DNA of 64,000 bases, from contig OZ020306.1 of NCBI GenBank assembly GCA_963971305.1, positions 57,200,686 to 57,264,685 of the forward strand, in the 5' to 3' direction. Positions 23,856-34,690 of the stretch are shown in pieces (within the stretch, counting starts at the first letter, position 1; every line of letters begins with the position of its first letter). The position numbers were made by a program, and so were the translations under genes. The stretch is from Arcuatula senhousia (Eukaryota > Mollusca > Bivalvia > Mytilida > Mytilidae). The notes under the pieces are model-generated. The model did not search any database and was not told the origin of the DNA. It saw only the letters and a program-made list of their open reading frames with translations.

Positions 23856-24531
23856 CACACGTACATGTTTTCCTTTTATCGTGCTATTTATTAACCGGGC
23901 CTATATTTAATTGAAAACTCGATTAATTCAATGACATTAGATTCTCATTTGGGGGATTTCTAACCACTTTTTCTTGTTATTGTTATTATTTTAAAGGGGA
24001 ACGGGATAAGGAAAAAGGTAAAACAGTTACAAAAGCCATATGCAGAACATACCTTTTCAGACCACGTTTGTTTATATCCATTTCTTAAAGTATTTTTAGC
24101 TGGGCTTGCGCGGGCACTTCCGAGTGAGTTCAAACTTGGGTCGTATGCATCTAGTTTGCATAATACAACTCGGGAAGCAAATGATTGTTAAGACCATTAT
24201 TTTGTTAAATTCTGCAAAAATCCCACTGTTTAATGGATTTTTTGTAGCTTTAATAAAAGTTTATAGTAACAATTCTTATTTTTAAAGCTTAAAAAGACTG
24301 TTAAAAATTTTATGATTTATTACTACTTTAATGCCATGTCCCCAAATATGTTTATGCTGTAACTATTATTGCAACAATTAGAAAATTTTTATTTTTATGG
24401 TTGTAAATGCCCATTTAGACTGGTATCCCCGTGTCATCTGAACATTAGGGAACATGTTACCAGCTTACATCCGGTCCTCTGTTTCTGACTCACCCGGGTC
24501 TGACCATTTCCATTTTCGCCTTTGTTCTAAC
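23856..24531. other. AT-rich non-coding DNA
   Basis: Nothing recognised. Confidence 0.5.
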
Positions 24532-26048
24532 AAGAGGCTCCCAAGAGCCTGAATCGCTCACCTGAACTACACAGATACATATATATGTAGATTTTATTGT
24601 GCTTAACCATATGCGATTTTTTATGAAATATCTTGGTTAGTTTTCAAGATATTGGGCTAAATAAGTGCAAATTTGGCAAAAATTAGGAAAAAGAACAAAA
24701 ACTCCCACATCAGCAGTCAGATCTTTTCTGAAATTTCAGGACAGGTGAATCTTAATATGCTGATCACTTTTGTTTCTTGCACAATTTTGATATCTGAAAC
24801 CAGTTTTGAGTAATTAGCAAAAAAAATAAATTTGCCCCTATGTTCTATTTTTAGCCATGGTGGCCATGTTTTTTACGAATCAAAAATCTGAACGATAGAG
24901 TTGTAGCATATAAGCTATCAAACAGTGGGCCATGTTAAGATGCAGTTGGTCTTACCGTTTCAGACAAGTCAGGGGAAAAGTAATGAACAATGGTAAATAT
25001 TGACGCTTTAAGGGCCATAACTCCTAAAAGAAATGGTTCTACAGCTTTGACCTAATTACATGAATTGTAGATCTTGATGTGCTTAATCATATGCAATTTG
25101 AATTTTTGAAATATCTTGTATAGTTTTCAAGATATAGGGCTAAATTAGTGAAAAATTTTGAAAAAATTCAGAAAAAAAGGCACTAACTCCTATGTCGTTT
25201 GTTTGATCTTCTTGAAAATTTCAGAGCAGGTAGATCTTATGATGCTTATGACTTTTGTATCCCATTAGAATTTTCATATCTGTTACCGTTTTTGAGTTAT
25301 TTGCAAAAAACTGTTATTTGACCCCTATGTTCTATTTTAAGCCGTGGAGGCCATATTTTTTGACAAATGGAAAATCCAAACGATACAATTGTAGCATTAA
25401 TGCTATAAAACAACTGTGCCAAGTTTGGTTGAAGATGGATGTATGGTGTCAGACAAGTTAATCTTTGAAATTCATGGTAAAAGTAATGAAAACTGGTAAA
25501 TTTTGACGCTTTAAGGGCCATAACTCCTAAAAGAAATGGTTCTACAGCTTTGACCTAATTACATGAAATGTAGATCTTGATGTGCTTAATCATATGCAAT
25601 TAGAGTTTTTAAAATATCTTGTATAGTTTTCAAGATATAGGGCTAAATAAGTGCAAAATTGTGAAAAAATCCAGAAAAAGGGCAATAACTCCTACATGGG
25701 TTGTTGGATCTTCTTGAAAATTTCTGGCCAGGTAGATCTTGAGGTGCTGATCACTTCTACCCTATGCCAGAATTTTGATATCTGTTACCGTTTTTGAGTT
25801 ATTTGCAAAAAACTGCAATTTACCCCTATGTTCTATTTTTAGCCATGGCGGCCATGTTTTTCAACGAATCAAAAATCCCCACGCTAATTTTATACTACCT
25901 ATGCTAATTAACAACTGTGCCAAATTTAAAAGCCATTGGACTTATGGTGTTAGAGGAGTTAACGTTTGAAAAATGTTAACGACGACGGACGACGACGGAC
26001 GCCAAGTGATGGCAATAGCTCACCTGGACCTTCGGTCCAGGTGAGCTA
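24532..26048 (+). mobile_element. Family G hairpin element (copy 1)
   Basis: Starts AGAGGCTCCCAAGAGCCTGA, which includes a near-palindrome, then ATCGCTCACCTG. Diverged internal repeats of several hundred bases follow (each with GGGCCATAACTCCTA, TAGATCTTGATGTGCTTA, TTGAGTTATTTGCAAAAAAC and a GCCATGGCGGCCATG-like box). Then comes a GACGGACGACGACGGACGCC tract and a terminal hairpin at 26016-26048 with a perfect 15-bp stem and a TTC loop. No target-site duplication of more than 3 bp is evident. Confidence 0.8.
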
Positions 26049-26189
26049 ATAAAAGGCATTTAAATGGTGTTATCTACTTTCTACTGTTTAAATCAGGTGT
26101 TTCTGGAATTGTAATTTATATGCTTATGCGTTGTGTTTAGTTGGTTGCATAACGAGCTATTAATTAGAAAGTGATATGTAGTCGAATTT

Positions 26190-26287
26190 CTTCATGTTCA
26201 TTTTATCATCCTTTTCATGTTCATCGCCTGTAAATAACCTATATAGCGTTGCACGGGCGTAAAACACCAACTCACTCACTCACTCAC
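26190..26287 (+). mobile_element. Family A, 5'-truncated 98-bp copy
   Basis: Only the last about 98 bp of A with its CTCA tail. A 12-bp duplication GTAGTCGAATTT flanks it (26178-26189 and 26288-26299). A dated example of 5' truncation during insertion. Confidence 0.85.
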
Positions 26288-26348
26288 GTAGTCGAATTTA
26301 TACTTTTAGTGAGTAAGACATAGAGATTACAGGTATTTGCGTTTCAGG

Positions 26349-27467
26349 ATTAGAAAGTGAAGATGATGCCATCTTTAACGAAGGTGAACGCCTCATCAAG
26401 ATTAAGCACCTTGGATTCAGATACTCCATGATGGAAAAGCCAAACACCTTCAGGCTCCAATCAGGTGGAGATCTCCCCGTCTTAAGAAATTGAGGTTGTC
26501 AACAAAATCAAGAACACCAAAACCTGCCAAAAGCAGTCCTTCGTGTATAATTATCTCTGATTCAAGCGAAGAGACAAGTCCACCAAAGAGTAATCGACAG
26601 AGAAAAAAAGGGATGTGTTCCAATGTTTAATGAATCTCCATTTTCAGCTGACAACCAAGAGTGAGTGAGTGAGTGAGTTGGTGTTTTACGCCCGTGCAAC
26701 GCTATATAGGTTATTTACAGGCGATGAACATGAAAAGGATGATAAAATGAACATGAAATGATGATGATAAATGAAATATGGAGATGGGATGGGAAACAAA
26801 GGACCGGTAAGTTTTGAAGAACCACAGGAAAAAGGGGAGAGGTGGGTAGGGGCGGAAAATTTAGCCTATGTGGTGCACTACTGGGCGGTCCACAAAGGGG
26901 TCTTTTACGTGCATGAAGCGTGGCACTCTCCACACACGTTGGCCCACTATGGTCGGCGGTCAGGGTTTCCGTATTATAGACCTGACAACCCCCGCGGACG
27001 AGGGCTACCCTATTCAGCCACCTAGGGTACACACTTGGTCGCTCTGTGGGCTGAGCACTGACCCGACGTCAGAATCCCAAGACCCTTAGTCGCCTCTTAC
27101 GACAAGCTAGGCTCTGCTGCGGGCCTATTCGCCACCCGGGCCCCGCACGGGACGCTGACAACCAAGACGACTCCACAGAAAATACCGGTATCAATGGTGC
27201 CAAGGGAAAAATGTTTGAAAACGAAAATATGGAGGCTATTACATGAACCATCGACAGGATAGGAAAAGAAAGTTGTGAATTTCTGATGAAAGTGATGATA
27301 TCAGTCTGCCAAGTTTAAATGATGGAAAATTAAGTAGCCATACAAATGTTTTTACAGACACTTTTACGAACTTGTATGAAAATGACTGCTTAATGCCAAT
27401 ATACAAATCTATGAAATCAGGTATTAGCACAAGGGAACCCGTTGAAATCGTAACCAGTATTCCGGCT
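26349..27467 (+). pseudogene. Broken coding locus of unknown family, split by A4
   Basis: A good acceptor (TTTGCGTTTCAG|) at 26348 opens a coding-like stretch. It reads LIKIKHLGFRYSMMEKPNTF, a frame change near 26485 into LRLSTKSRTPKPAKSS and IIISDSSEETSPPKSNRQRK, then an A insertion at 26661-27153. The same style resumes: ADNQDDSTENTGINGAKG, and after another break SDESDDISLPSLNDGK and NVFTDTFTNLYENDCLMPIY. Ser/Glu/Asp-rich patches beside basic runs suggest a nuclear or TE-encoded protein. Frameshifts and stops make it non-functional as read. I do not recognise the family. Confidence 0.4.
26661..27153 (-). mobile_element. Family A short retroelement, full length (A4)
   Basis: 493 bp with a perfect 14-bp target-site duplication GCTGACAACCAAGA at 26647-26660 and 27154-27167. 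It disrupts the broken coding locus. Confidence 0.9.
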
Positions 27468-27545
27468 GAACAACGCTACATAGGTTATTTACAAGAGATG
27501 AACATGAAAAAGATGATAAATAAAGTGGTGGGGTGGAGAACAAAG
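27468..27545 (-). repeat. Diverged A-tail scrap
   Basis: ACGCTACATAGGTTATTTAC, then AGAGATGAACATGAAAAAGA, matches the A 3' region with several changes; it lies at the left edge of the LINE relic. Confidence 0.5.
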
Positions 27546-27842
27546 GAACTGTTAATTATGTATAAGAGCCATGTTATAGATAGTAGGTATATTGACACAT
27601 ATTTGGATAATGTAGATTTAAACAATGTAAATGATGAAGATATATGCAAGTTTGAAATTTTCGCAAGCAAGAAATTAGTAAATAAGTTGATTAAGAAGTT
27701 TGACACAACAATTCACCAGGTTTAGATGGGTTAAGAAAGGAATTTACTTATGTCTTGGGGATATTATAGGGGATGAACTCACTGAAGTCATCAACTACAT
27801 TTATTAAAATGGAGAATTAAGAAATAGCATGAAACCTGTATT

Positions 27843-28776
27843 ACAAGAGGCTCCCGGGAGCCTGAATCGCTCACCTGACATATGTGCCTGAAGTAAAGGT
27901 TATTAGGCAAAATCTTTTTGACGTTGAAAGGGTCATAAGATTAATAAGGGGGTCATCTGACAATATGGTGGATCTCAAGGTGCTGATCAATTTTGTTCTC
28001 AATCAAAATCTAAAAATCTGTCACCCTTTTTGAGTTATTTGCAAAAAAATGCAGTTTAACCTAATGTTCTATTTTTGGCCACAGCGGCCATGTTTTACGA
28101 CCAATCAAAAATCCCCACATCAGTTCTATACAACTAATGCTAATAAACAACTATACCAAGTTTGGTTCCATTTGGACTTAAAGTGTCAGAGGAGTTAACA
28201 TTTTCAATGTAATGAGGAAATGCTGTGAAAATGCTAAATTTTGACGTTCTAAGGGCAATAACTCCTAAAAGGAAAGGTCCTACAACGTTGACCCTGTTAC
28301 ATATTTTGTAGATCTTGATGTGCTTAACAATATGCAATTTAAATTTCTCAAATATCTAGTATAGTTTTCAAGATATTGAGCTAAACAGGTGCAAAATTTG
28401 CAAAAAATCCACAAAAAGGGCAATAACTCCTACATGGGTTTTCTTCAAAATTTCAGGGTAGGTAGATCTTGAGGTGCTGATCACTTTTACCCTATGCCAG
28501 AATTTTGATATCTGTAGCCGTTTTTGAGTTATTTGCAAAAAACTGCATTTTACCCCTATGTTCTATTTTTAGCCATGGCGGCCATGTTTTACGACGAATC
28601 CAAAATCCCCACATCAGTTCTAAGCACCGAATGCTAATGAACAACCATACCAAGTTTGGTTTCAATTGGACTTATGGCGTCAGAGGAGTTAACGTTTTAA
28701 AAAGTTTACGGACGGACGGACGACGGACGCCAAGTGATGACAATAACTCACATGACCCTTCGGGTCAGGTGAGCTA
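27843..28776 (+). mobile_element. Family G hairpin element (copy 2)
   Basis: Starts with the perfect palindrome GGCTCCCGGGAGCC, then TGAATCGCTCACCTG. Ends with a GACGGACGGACGACGGACGC tract and a hairpin at 28744-28776 (6-bp inner stem TGACCC/GGGTCA, one A.G mismatch, 8-bp outer stem TAACTCAC/GTGAGCTA with one wobble). It is inserted in LINE sequence. The LINE frame can be followed from VL before it to the conserved DRKDSTQWRP after it, with no large target duplication. Confidence 0.8.
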
Positions 28777-28873
28777 ATAACACTATAAAATTAAGGGGGA
28801 TAGAAAGGATTCAACACAATGGAGACCCATCAGCCTTTTATGCTTTGACTACAAATTAGTACAAAATTTCTTA

Positions 28874-28986
28874 CCGGTCCTTTATCATCATCATTTCATG
28901 TTCATTTTATCATCCTTTTCATGTTCATCGCCTGTAAATAACCTATATAGCGTTGCACGGGCGTAAAACACCAACTCACTCACTCA
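28874..28986 (+). mobile_element. Family A, 5'-truncated copy in the LINE relic
   Basis: The last about 110 bp of A with a CTCA tail. A short CTTA duplication (28870-28873 and 28987-28990) flanks it. Removing it and one CTTA restores the LINE reading KFLSYNLSKLIENY. Confidence 0.7.
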
Positions 28987-29365
28987 CTTAGTTATAATCT
29001 ATCTAAACTGATTGAAAACTATCAAACTGGTGCAGGGCCAGGAAAAAAGCATTTTTGATAACTTGACTACTATTGATGACATTCTGTCTCATATGGAATT
29101 TGGTAGACAACTAGGGTAATAGAAAATAAAGAAAGAAAAGAGAAAATATTTGATTGTATAGAAATTCAACTATTTAAAAAATGTCTTGTATAGAATGAAA
29201 TTTATAGAAGATACTTCTAGTAAGGTCCAAGTAAATGGCACCTTTACTGAAAAGATAAGTGTCCAAAGGTCAATACGACAAGGATGTCCATTGTCTTTGT
29301 CTTTATATGCATTAGCAATACATAAGATATCTGTAAAAATTAAATCAGACAGTACTAGTTAAATT

Positions 29366-29817
29366 TAAATGACAACAAAGTTCCAGACATTAAATTTTGC
29401 TACTCCTGACGCGCGTTTCGTCTATTCAAGACTTATCAGAGGCGCTCTACCAAAAATATTGAAAGAGCCAAAAACCATATGATTATGAAGAGCATAGAAC
29501 AATGAATCAAAATTACCGAAATGGGGAACCATATTATAACTAAGATGGTCAACCTATGTCTGGGGAAGGAAAAACCTTAGGGTTTAGACAATTTTGAAAT
29601 TTAAACGAAAAATTTAAAGCTTTGGTGTGTTCTTCAACACAAAAGTGTTGATGCCGGAGCGGACTGACCTCGGGGAATTAAAACTCCACCAGCAGCGAAA
29701 ACCTTCACGGATGTTAAAAATTAAAATGACAACAAAGTTCCAAACATAAAATTTGCTACGCCTGACGCGCGTTTCGTCTATTCAAGTCTCATCAGAGGCG
29801 CTCTACCAAAAATTCCG
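29366..29817 (+). mobile_element. Family D tandem dimer (full + partial)
   Basis: The first copy starts AATGACAACAAAGTTCCAGA at about 29366, carries GACGCGCGTTTCGTCTATTC and the GGAGCGG..CTCCACCAGCAG tail. The second copy starts about 356 bp later (29723) and stops after about 95 bp. Inserted in LINE sequence. Confidence 0.75.
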
Positions 29818-30149
29818 AATGGGGACCACAGAGATAAACTTGCAGCAAGCAGATGATTGCACTGCAATGGTGAAAAATATATATGAATATGATAAGATTA
29901 TTGGGCAATTTATATCTTTCGGAGCAGTAAAAGGATTTAAAATTAATGAAGATAAAACTAAAATTGTGTGTATAAATGAACATGACACAATTTTACCACC
30001 GAGACTGTGTTCAGAATATATCATTCTAATATAGTTACGCATGGTCTATTTATAGCTATCTCTAACGCGTTTACGTTCATGCCCCAATGGATTCCACAGA
30101 AACTGCAGAATGCAAGATTATTGGATTTTGATAATATATATGAATGTCT

Positions 30150-30228
30150 ATGTTACTGTAATTTCAACCCTGAAAGTCATCTGACAAACAGATTTTGATT
30201 TTTTTTGAGTGCCCTCAGCGAGGATCGA
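30150..30228 (-). repeat. Inverted-repeat arm with tRNA B-box-like core
   Basis: Reverse complement of 32010-32091 (GTTCGATCCTCGCTGAGGGC, then TCAAAATCTGTTTGTCAGAT). GAGTTCGATCCTCG fits a Pol III B box, suggesting a tRNA-derived SINE remnant in two orientations. Confidence 0.5.
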
Positions 30229-30230
30229 AC

Positions 30231-30526
30231 TAGCCTAGCTTGTCGTAAGAGGCGACTAAGGGTCTTGGGATTCTGACGTCGGGTCAGTGTTCAGCCAACA
30301 GAGCGACCAAGAGTGTACCCTAGGTGGCTGAATAGGGTGGCCCTCGTCCGCGGGGGTTGTCAGGTCTATAATAAGGAAACCCTGACCGCCGACCATAGTG
30401 GGCAAACGTGTGCGGAGAGTGCCACGCTTCATGCACATAAAAGACCCCTTTGTGGACCGCCAAGTAATGCACCACATAGGCTAAATTTTCCGCCCCTACC
30501 CACCTCTCCCCTTTTTATGTGGTTCT
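30231..30526 (+). mobile_element. Family A element, both ends missing
   Basis: Starts inside the head (TAGCCTAGCTTGTCGTAAGA) and stops near CTCCCCTTTTTATGTGGTTC, where family C begins. Several private changes (for example GGGCAAACGTGTGCGG) mark it as older than A1-A4. Confidence 0.75.
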
Positions 30527-31800
30527 TAAAAATTACAAATACCAAAACGCTGGTATAAACGGTTAATATTGATATGCTATATATCGATATTTCAAGGAGT
30601 AACCTCTCATCAGTAGCGTCCCGTGCGGGGCCCGGGAGGCGAATAGGCCCGCAGCAGCGCTAAGCTTGTCGGTAAAAGTCCACTAAAGAGCGCTCAGAAA
30701 CCTGTTAGTTAGTTAGTTATTGCTTTACTCCCAAGCAGCGCGATTTCGGCTATATCCGGGAGATACACATGAAAGTGGTGATACAATGAACATGAAATGA
30801 TGATGAAGTGGAGGAAATGGGGACACAATGCCAATCGGGTAGGAGATATACGATATTGAGATGTGGAATAAGTGTACGCGACACAACAAACATAAACAAA
30901 CAGCAATTCAAAAAATCACAACGGAAAACACCAAGCAGTCTTCAACATGACCATAGGTCACTGCTTACCGTCTTGCATTGGCCCAAGACTTATAATACAA
31001 TACAAAAGTATCAAAACCAATCCCTAAATCATCAACGAAAGACTCAATTCTTGACATAAAACAGTTAATATAGAATGACAAGGACTAACAAAGGCTTTGG
31101 CAAAGTTTCCTTTTGACTGCCACTGGAAAAAGGAGTGATGGGTAGGGACGGGAAATTTCGCCTCCTGCATGGGGATCCTACGGGTCCTACTCTTACCGAG
31201 ACCTGCAGCAGGGTTCTTTAACGTGCGAGGAACGTGACATTTTTCCCAACACGGTGCACCACTATGGTTTGCGGTCAGGTTTTCCGCATTATCGCCTGAC
31301 GACCCCGCATCTCTCGATGCCAGGGCTGCCCCATTCAACCACCTGGGACACACATCCCAGTCGCAACCTGACCGCAGACCATAGTGGTGCACCGTGTTGG
31401 GAAAAATGTCACGTTCCTCGCACGTTAAAGAACCCAGCTGCAGGTCTCGGTAAGAGTAGGACCCCCATGCAGGAGGCAAAATTTCCCGTCCCTACCCATC
31501 ACTCCTTTTTCCAGTGGCAGTCAAAACTCTCCTACCCGATTGGCCTTGTGTCCCCATTTCCTCCACTTCATCATTATTTCATGTTCATTGTATCACCACT
31601 TTCATGTTCATCTCCCGGATATAGCCGAAATCGTGCTGCTTGGGAGTAAAGCAATAACTAACTAACTAACTCATCAGTAGCATTTAAACCAAAACATTGG
31701 AAGGTCAAAATCCAAAACAGTTGAAAACGAAAAGTACTCAAAACCAAAACGTTCGAACAAGGAAGCCAAATCCAGCACCGAGGATATCGACCATGTGCAT
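30527..31800 (+). repeat. Family C repeat split by a composite B insertion
   Basis: C sequence 30527-30617 (TATATCGATATTTCAAGGAG) continues at 31670-31800 (ACATTGGAAGGTCAAAATCC). The interruption is the composite B element at 30618-31669. Confidence 0.75.
30618..31669 (+). mobile_element. Composite B insertion: B within B, opposite orientations
   Basis: 1052 bp framed by a perfect 12-bp duplication CTCATCAGTAGC (30606-30617 and 31670-31681). Order: B head (+) 30618-30706; B tail (-) 30707-30845; 265 bp of unrelated sequence 30846-31110; B body (-) 31111-31365; B body and TAAC tail (+) 31366-31669. The simplest reading is an outer plus-strand B that later received a minus-strand B. The outer copy lost about 130 bp at the junction, where ACCTGAC occurs on both sides. 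Confidence 0.75.
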
Positions 31801-31803
31801 TAC

Positions 31804-31940
31804 AATTTACTGTTCCTTTGTGTCCCACCCCATCCCCATATTTCATATATCATCATCATTTCATGTTCATTTTATCCTTTTCATGTTCATCGCCTGTAAA
31901 TAACCTATATAGCGTTGCACGGGCGTAAAACACCAACTCA
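31804..31940 (+). mobile_element. Family A 3' fragment
   Basis: A sequence from the TTCCTTTGTGTCCCACCCCA region to the AACTCAC tail, 5'-truncated, next to family C sequence. The tail is only about two units long. Confidence 0.65.
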
Positions 31941-32006
31941 CAACAATTGGGACATCTACGGCGTATGCGCCTAGCTAACAGGACAGAGGTTGTAACCACT
32001 ACACAT

Positions 32007-32091
32007 GTTGTGAGTTCGATCCTCGCTGAGGGCACTCAAAAAATCAAAATCTGTTTGTCAGATGATTTTCAGAGTTGAAATTACAGTAGCA
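32007..32091 (+). repeat. tRNA-like SINE remnant (partner of 30150-30228)
   Basis: TGTGAGTTCGATCCTCGCTG with an upstream CCTAGCTAACAGGACAGAGG that could be a decayed A box about 40 bp before. It is the inverse of 30150-30228. Confidence 0.45.
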
Positions 32092-32427
32092 TTGTTTGAT
32101 TATATACTAGACATTCTAATATAGTTACATGTACATTATATTTTTTTTTCTCGTTTTGAAGTTAATATGAGGGTCATTTAATTGTCATTTATAGTTATAT
32201 CCTATCAAGTAGAAATAAATATTCATTCCAGATCGAGAATCCTCTTGGTTTTCAGCACCTCTTTTCAATAATTATAAGACATAAATCCTTTCTAAGGAAT
32301 AATAAATTTTAATCATGCATGCCGAGAAAAATCAGAAACCTGTTGATTATGTATGCTGTTTGAGATCGTACAAAATATTATTAAAAAAAACAGATATAAC
32401 TTCTAAAAACTGTTAACACAGAGACAT
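32092..32427. other. AT-rich non-coding DNA
   Basis: Nothing recognised. Confidence 0.4.
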
Positions 32428-32562
32428 GTCTCGCCTGTCGCAACTGGACACAGTATAAAATGAAGTAAAAATCCTCCTTAAACTGATCTTAACTGATGCT
32501 TAAGCAGCTGCATACCAAATATAAATGGTGAACCAGAACTGCTTTATATAAAAAACTAGAGG

Positions 32563-34516
32563 CTCCCAGGAGCCTGAATCGCTCACCTGATCTCTTATGC
32601 CAAAGTTTGAATAAATTTCACAAACTTTCAAGTAAACAAAGTTGCAAACAATCCCTTCAGTGGTTTCAGAGAAAATTTTTGAAAATCAGTTAAATTAATA
32701 GAAAAAAACTGTTCAAGGGCAATAACTCCTATAAGGACGTTTTGATGCTGAATAAGAAAAGTTGCTTCGGTTTTTCTCTATCTCTTATACTTTTCGAGTT
32801 ATAAGCAAAAAACAATGGTCTGACACCCCTGTTCTATTTTTAGCAACGGCGGCCATGTTGGTTGATCGACATGTATATAATTCACAAACTTGGTAGAGGA
32901 CATCCTAAAAATCAAGTATACCAAGTATCAATGCAATCCCTTCAGTGGTTTCAGAGAAGAAGATTTTTGAAAATGAGTTAATATTAATGAAAAACAGTTA
33001 AAGGGGAATAACTCTTAAACGCCTGATCTGACAATTTTGACCCTGAAATAATTTTTGTAGATCTCAATGAGCTTAACAATTCTGCAATGCTAACTTTTCC
33101 TCTAGCTATAACGGTTTTTAAGATATAGTCCAAAACTGCTAAAATGGTGAATTTTGATGATTAAAGGGCAATAACTCCTATAAGGAGTCGTTTTACAACT
33201 TCTACTCAATGAAAAGATTTGTAGAGCTTTTGATGCTGAACATGGAAGGTTGCTTTGGATTTTTTCTATCTCTTATACTTTTCGAGTTATAAGCCAAAAA
33301 CAGTGGTCTGACCCCCTGTTCTATTTTTAGCAACGGCGACCATGTTGGTTGGTCAACGTGTATATAATTCACAAACTTGGTAGAGGACATCCTAAAGATC
33401 AAGTACACCAAGTATCTATGCAATCCCTTCAGTGGTTTCAGAGAAGAAGATTTTTGAAAATCAGTTAATATTAATGAAAAAAAAAACAGTTAAAGGGGAA
33501 TAACTCTTAAACGGCTGATCTGACAATTTTGACCCTGAAATGATTATTGTAGATCTCAATGAGCCTAACAATTTTGCAATACTAACTTTTCCTCTAGCTC
33601 TAACAGTTTTCAAGATATAGTCCAAAAACTGCTAAAATGGTCAATTTTGATGATTAAAGGGCAATAACTCCTATAAGGAGTCGTTTTACAACTTCGACTC
33701 AATGGAGAGATTTGTAGAGCTTTTGATGCTGAACATGGAAGGTTGCTTCGGATTTTTCTATCTCTTATACTTTTCGAGTTATAAGCCAAAAACAATGGTC
33801 TGACCCCCCTGTTCTATTTTTAGCAATGGCGGCCATGTTGGTTGGTCGACGTGTATATAATTCACAAACTTGGTAGAGGACATCCTAAAGATCAAGTATA
33901 CCAAGTATCTATGCAATCCCTTCAGTGGTTTCAGAGAAGAAGATTTTTGAAAATCAGTTAAAATTAATGGAAAAAAACAGTTAAAGGGGAATAACTCTTA
34001 AACGGCTGATCTGACAATTTTGACCCTGAAATGATTTTTGTAGATCTCAATGAGCTTAACAATTTTGCAATACTAACTTTTCCTCTAGCTCTAACGGTTT
34101 TCAAGATATAGTCCAAAAACTGCTAAAATGGTCAATTTTGATGATTAAAGGGCAATAACTCCTATAAGGAGTCGTTTTACAACTTCGACTCAATGGAGAG
34201 ATTTGTAGAGCTTTTGATGCTGAACATGGAAGGATGCTTCGGATTTTTTCTATCTCTTATACTTTTCGAGTTATAAGCCAAAAACAATGGTCTGACCCCC
34301 CTGTTCTATTTTTAGCAACGGCGGCCATGTTGGTTGGTCGACCTGTATATAATTCACAAACTTGGTAGAGGACATCCTAAAGATCAAGTGTACAAAGTTT
34401 CAAAGCAATCCCATCAGTGGTTTCAGAGAAGAAGATCTTTGAAGAAAAGTTAACGACGGACGACGGACGCCTAACGATGACAATAGCTCACATGACCCTT
34501 CGGGTCAGGTGAGCTA
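32563..34516 (+). mobile_element. Family G hairpin element (copy 3)
   Basis: Starts GAGGCTCCCAGGAGCCTGAA. Contains about three long repeats near 32.85-34.4 kb (CAATCCCTTCAGTGGTTTCA; GGGCAATAACTCCTATAAGG; TTTTCGAGTTATAAGC; GCAACGGCGGCCATGTTGGT). It ends with GACGGACGACGGACGCC and the hairpin at 34484-34516. Confidence 0.8.
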
Positions 34517-34518
34517 AA

Positions 34519-34690
34519 AATTACAAACGGTATAAACGGTTAATTTGGATATGCTATATATCGATATTTCAAGGAGTAACCTCTCATCAGTAGCATTTAA
34601 ATCAAAACATTGGAAGGTCAAATTCCAAAACTGTTGAAAACGAAAAATACTCAAAACCAGAACGTTCAAACAAGGAAGCCAAATCCATAA
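34519..34690 (-). repeat. Family C repeat
   Basis: ATATCGATATTTCAAGGAGT, then TCAAAACATTGGAAGGTCAA and AGAACGTTCAAACAAGGAAG; sits directly after G3 inside J. Strand is arbitrary, kept the same as the copy at 10617 for convenience. Confidence 0.65.

Larger units (their letters stand above)
27546..30040 (+). pseudogene. Tx1/L1-like LINE relic cut by G, A and D insertions
   Basis: Reads, in pieces, the linker and RT of a Tx1-like LINE. Linker: YLDNVDLNNVNDEDICKFEI at 27600-27660. Pre-RT: GDELTEVINYIY and NGELRNSMKPVL, to 27840. Then DRKDSTQWRP and CFDYKLVQNF after the G insertion (28800-28870), and NLSKLIENYQTGAGPGK after the A insertion (28995-29045). RT motif region: VQVNGTFTEKIS and SIRQGCPLS (29230-29305). 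The catalytic region, degraded to LQQADDC where Y-A-D-D is expected, follows the D insertion (29838-29860), with GFKINEDKTKIVCIN after it. Many stops. The insertions nest precisely, so the LINE is older than G2, the short A copy and the D dimer. Confidence 0.7.

Noticed and set aside
32007..32050. Functional tRNA gene
   Set aside because: B-box-like text is present, but no acceptor stem pairing or good A box; a SINE remnant fits better.
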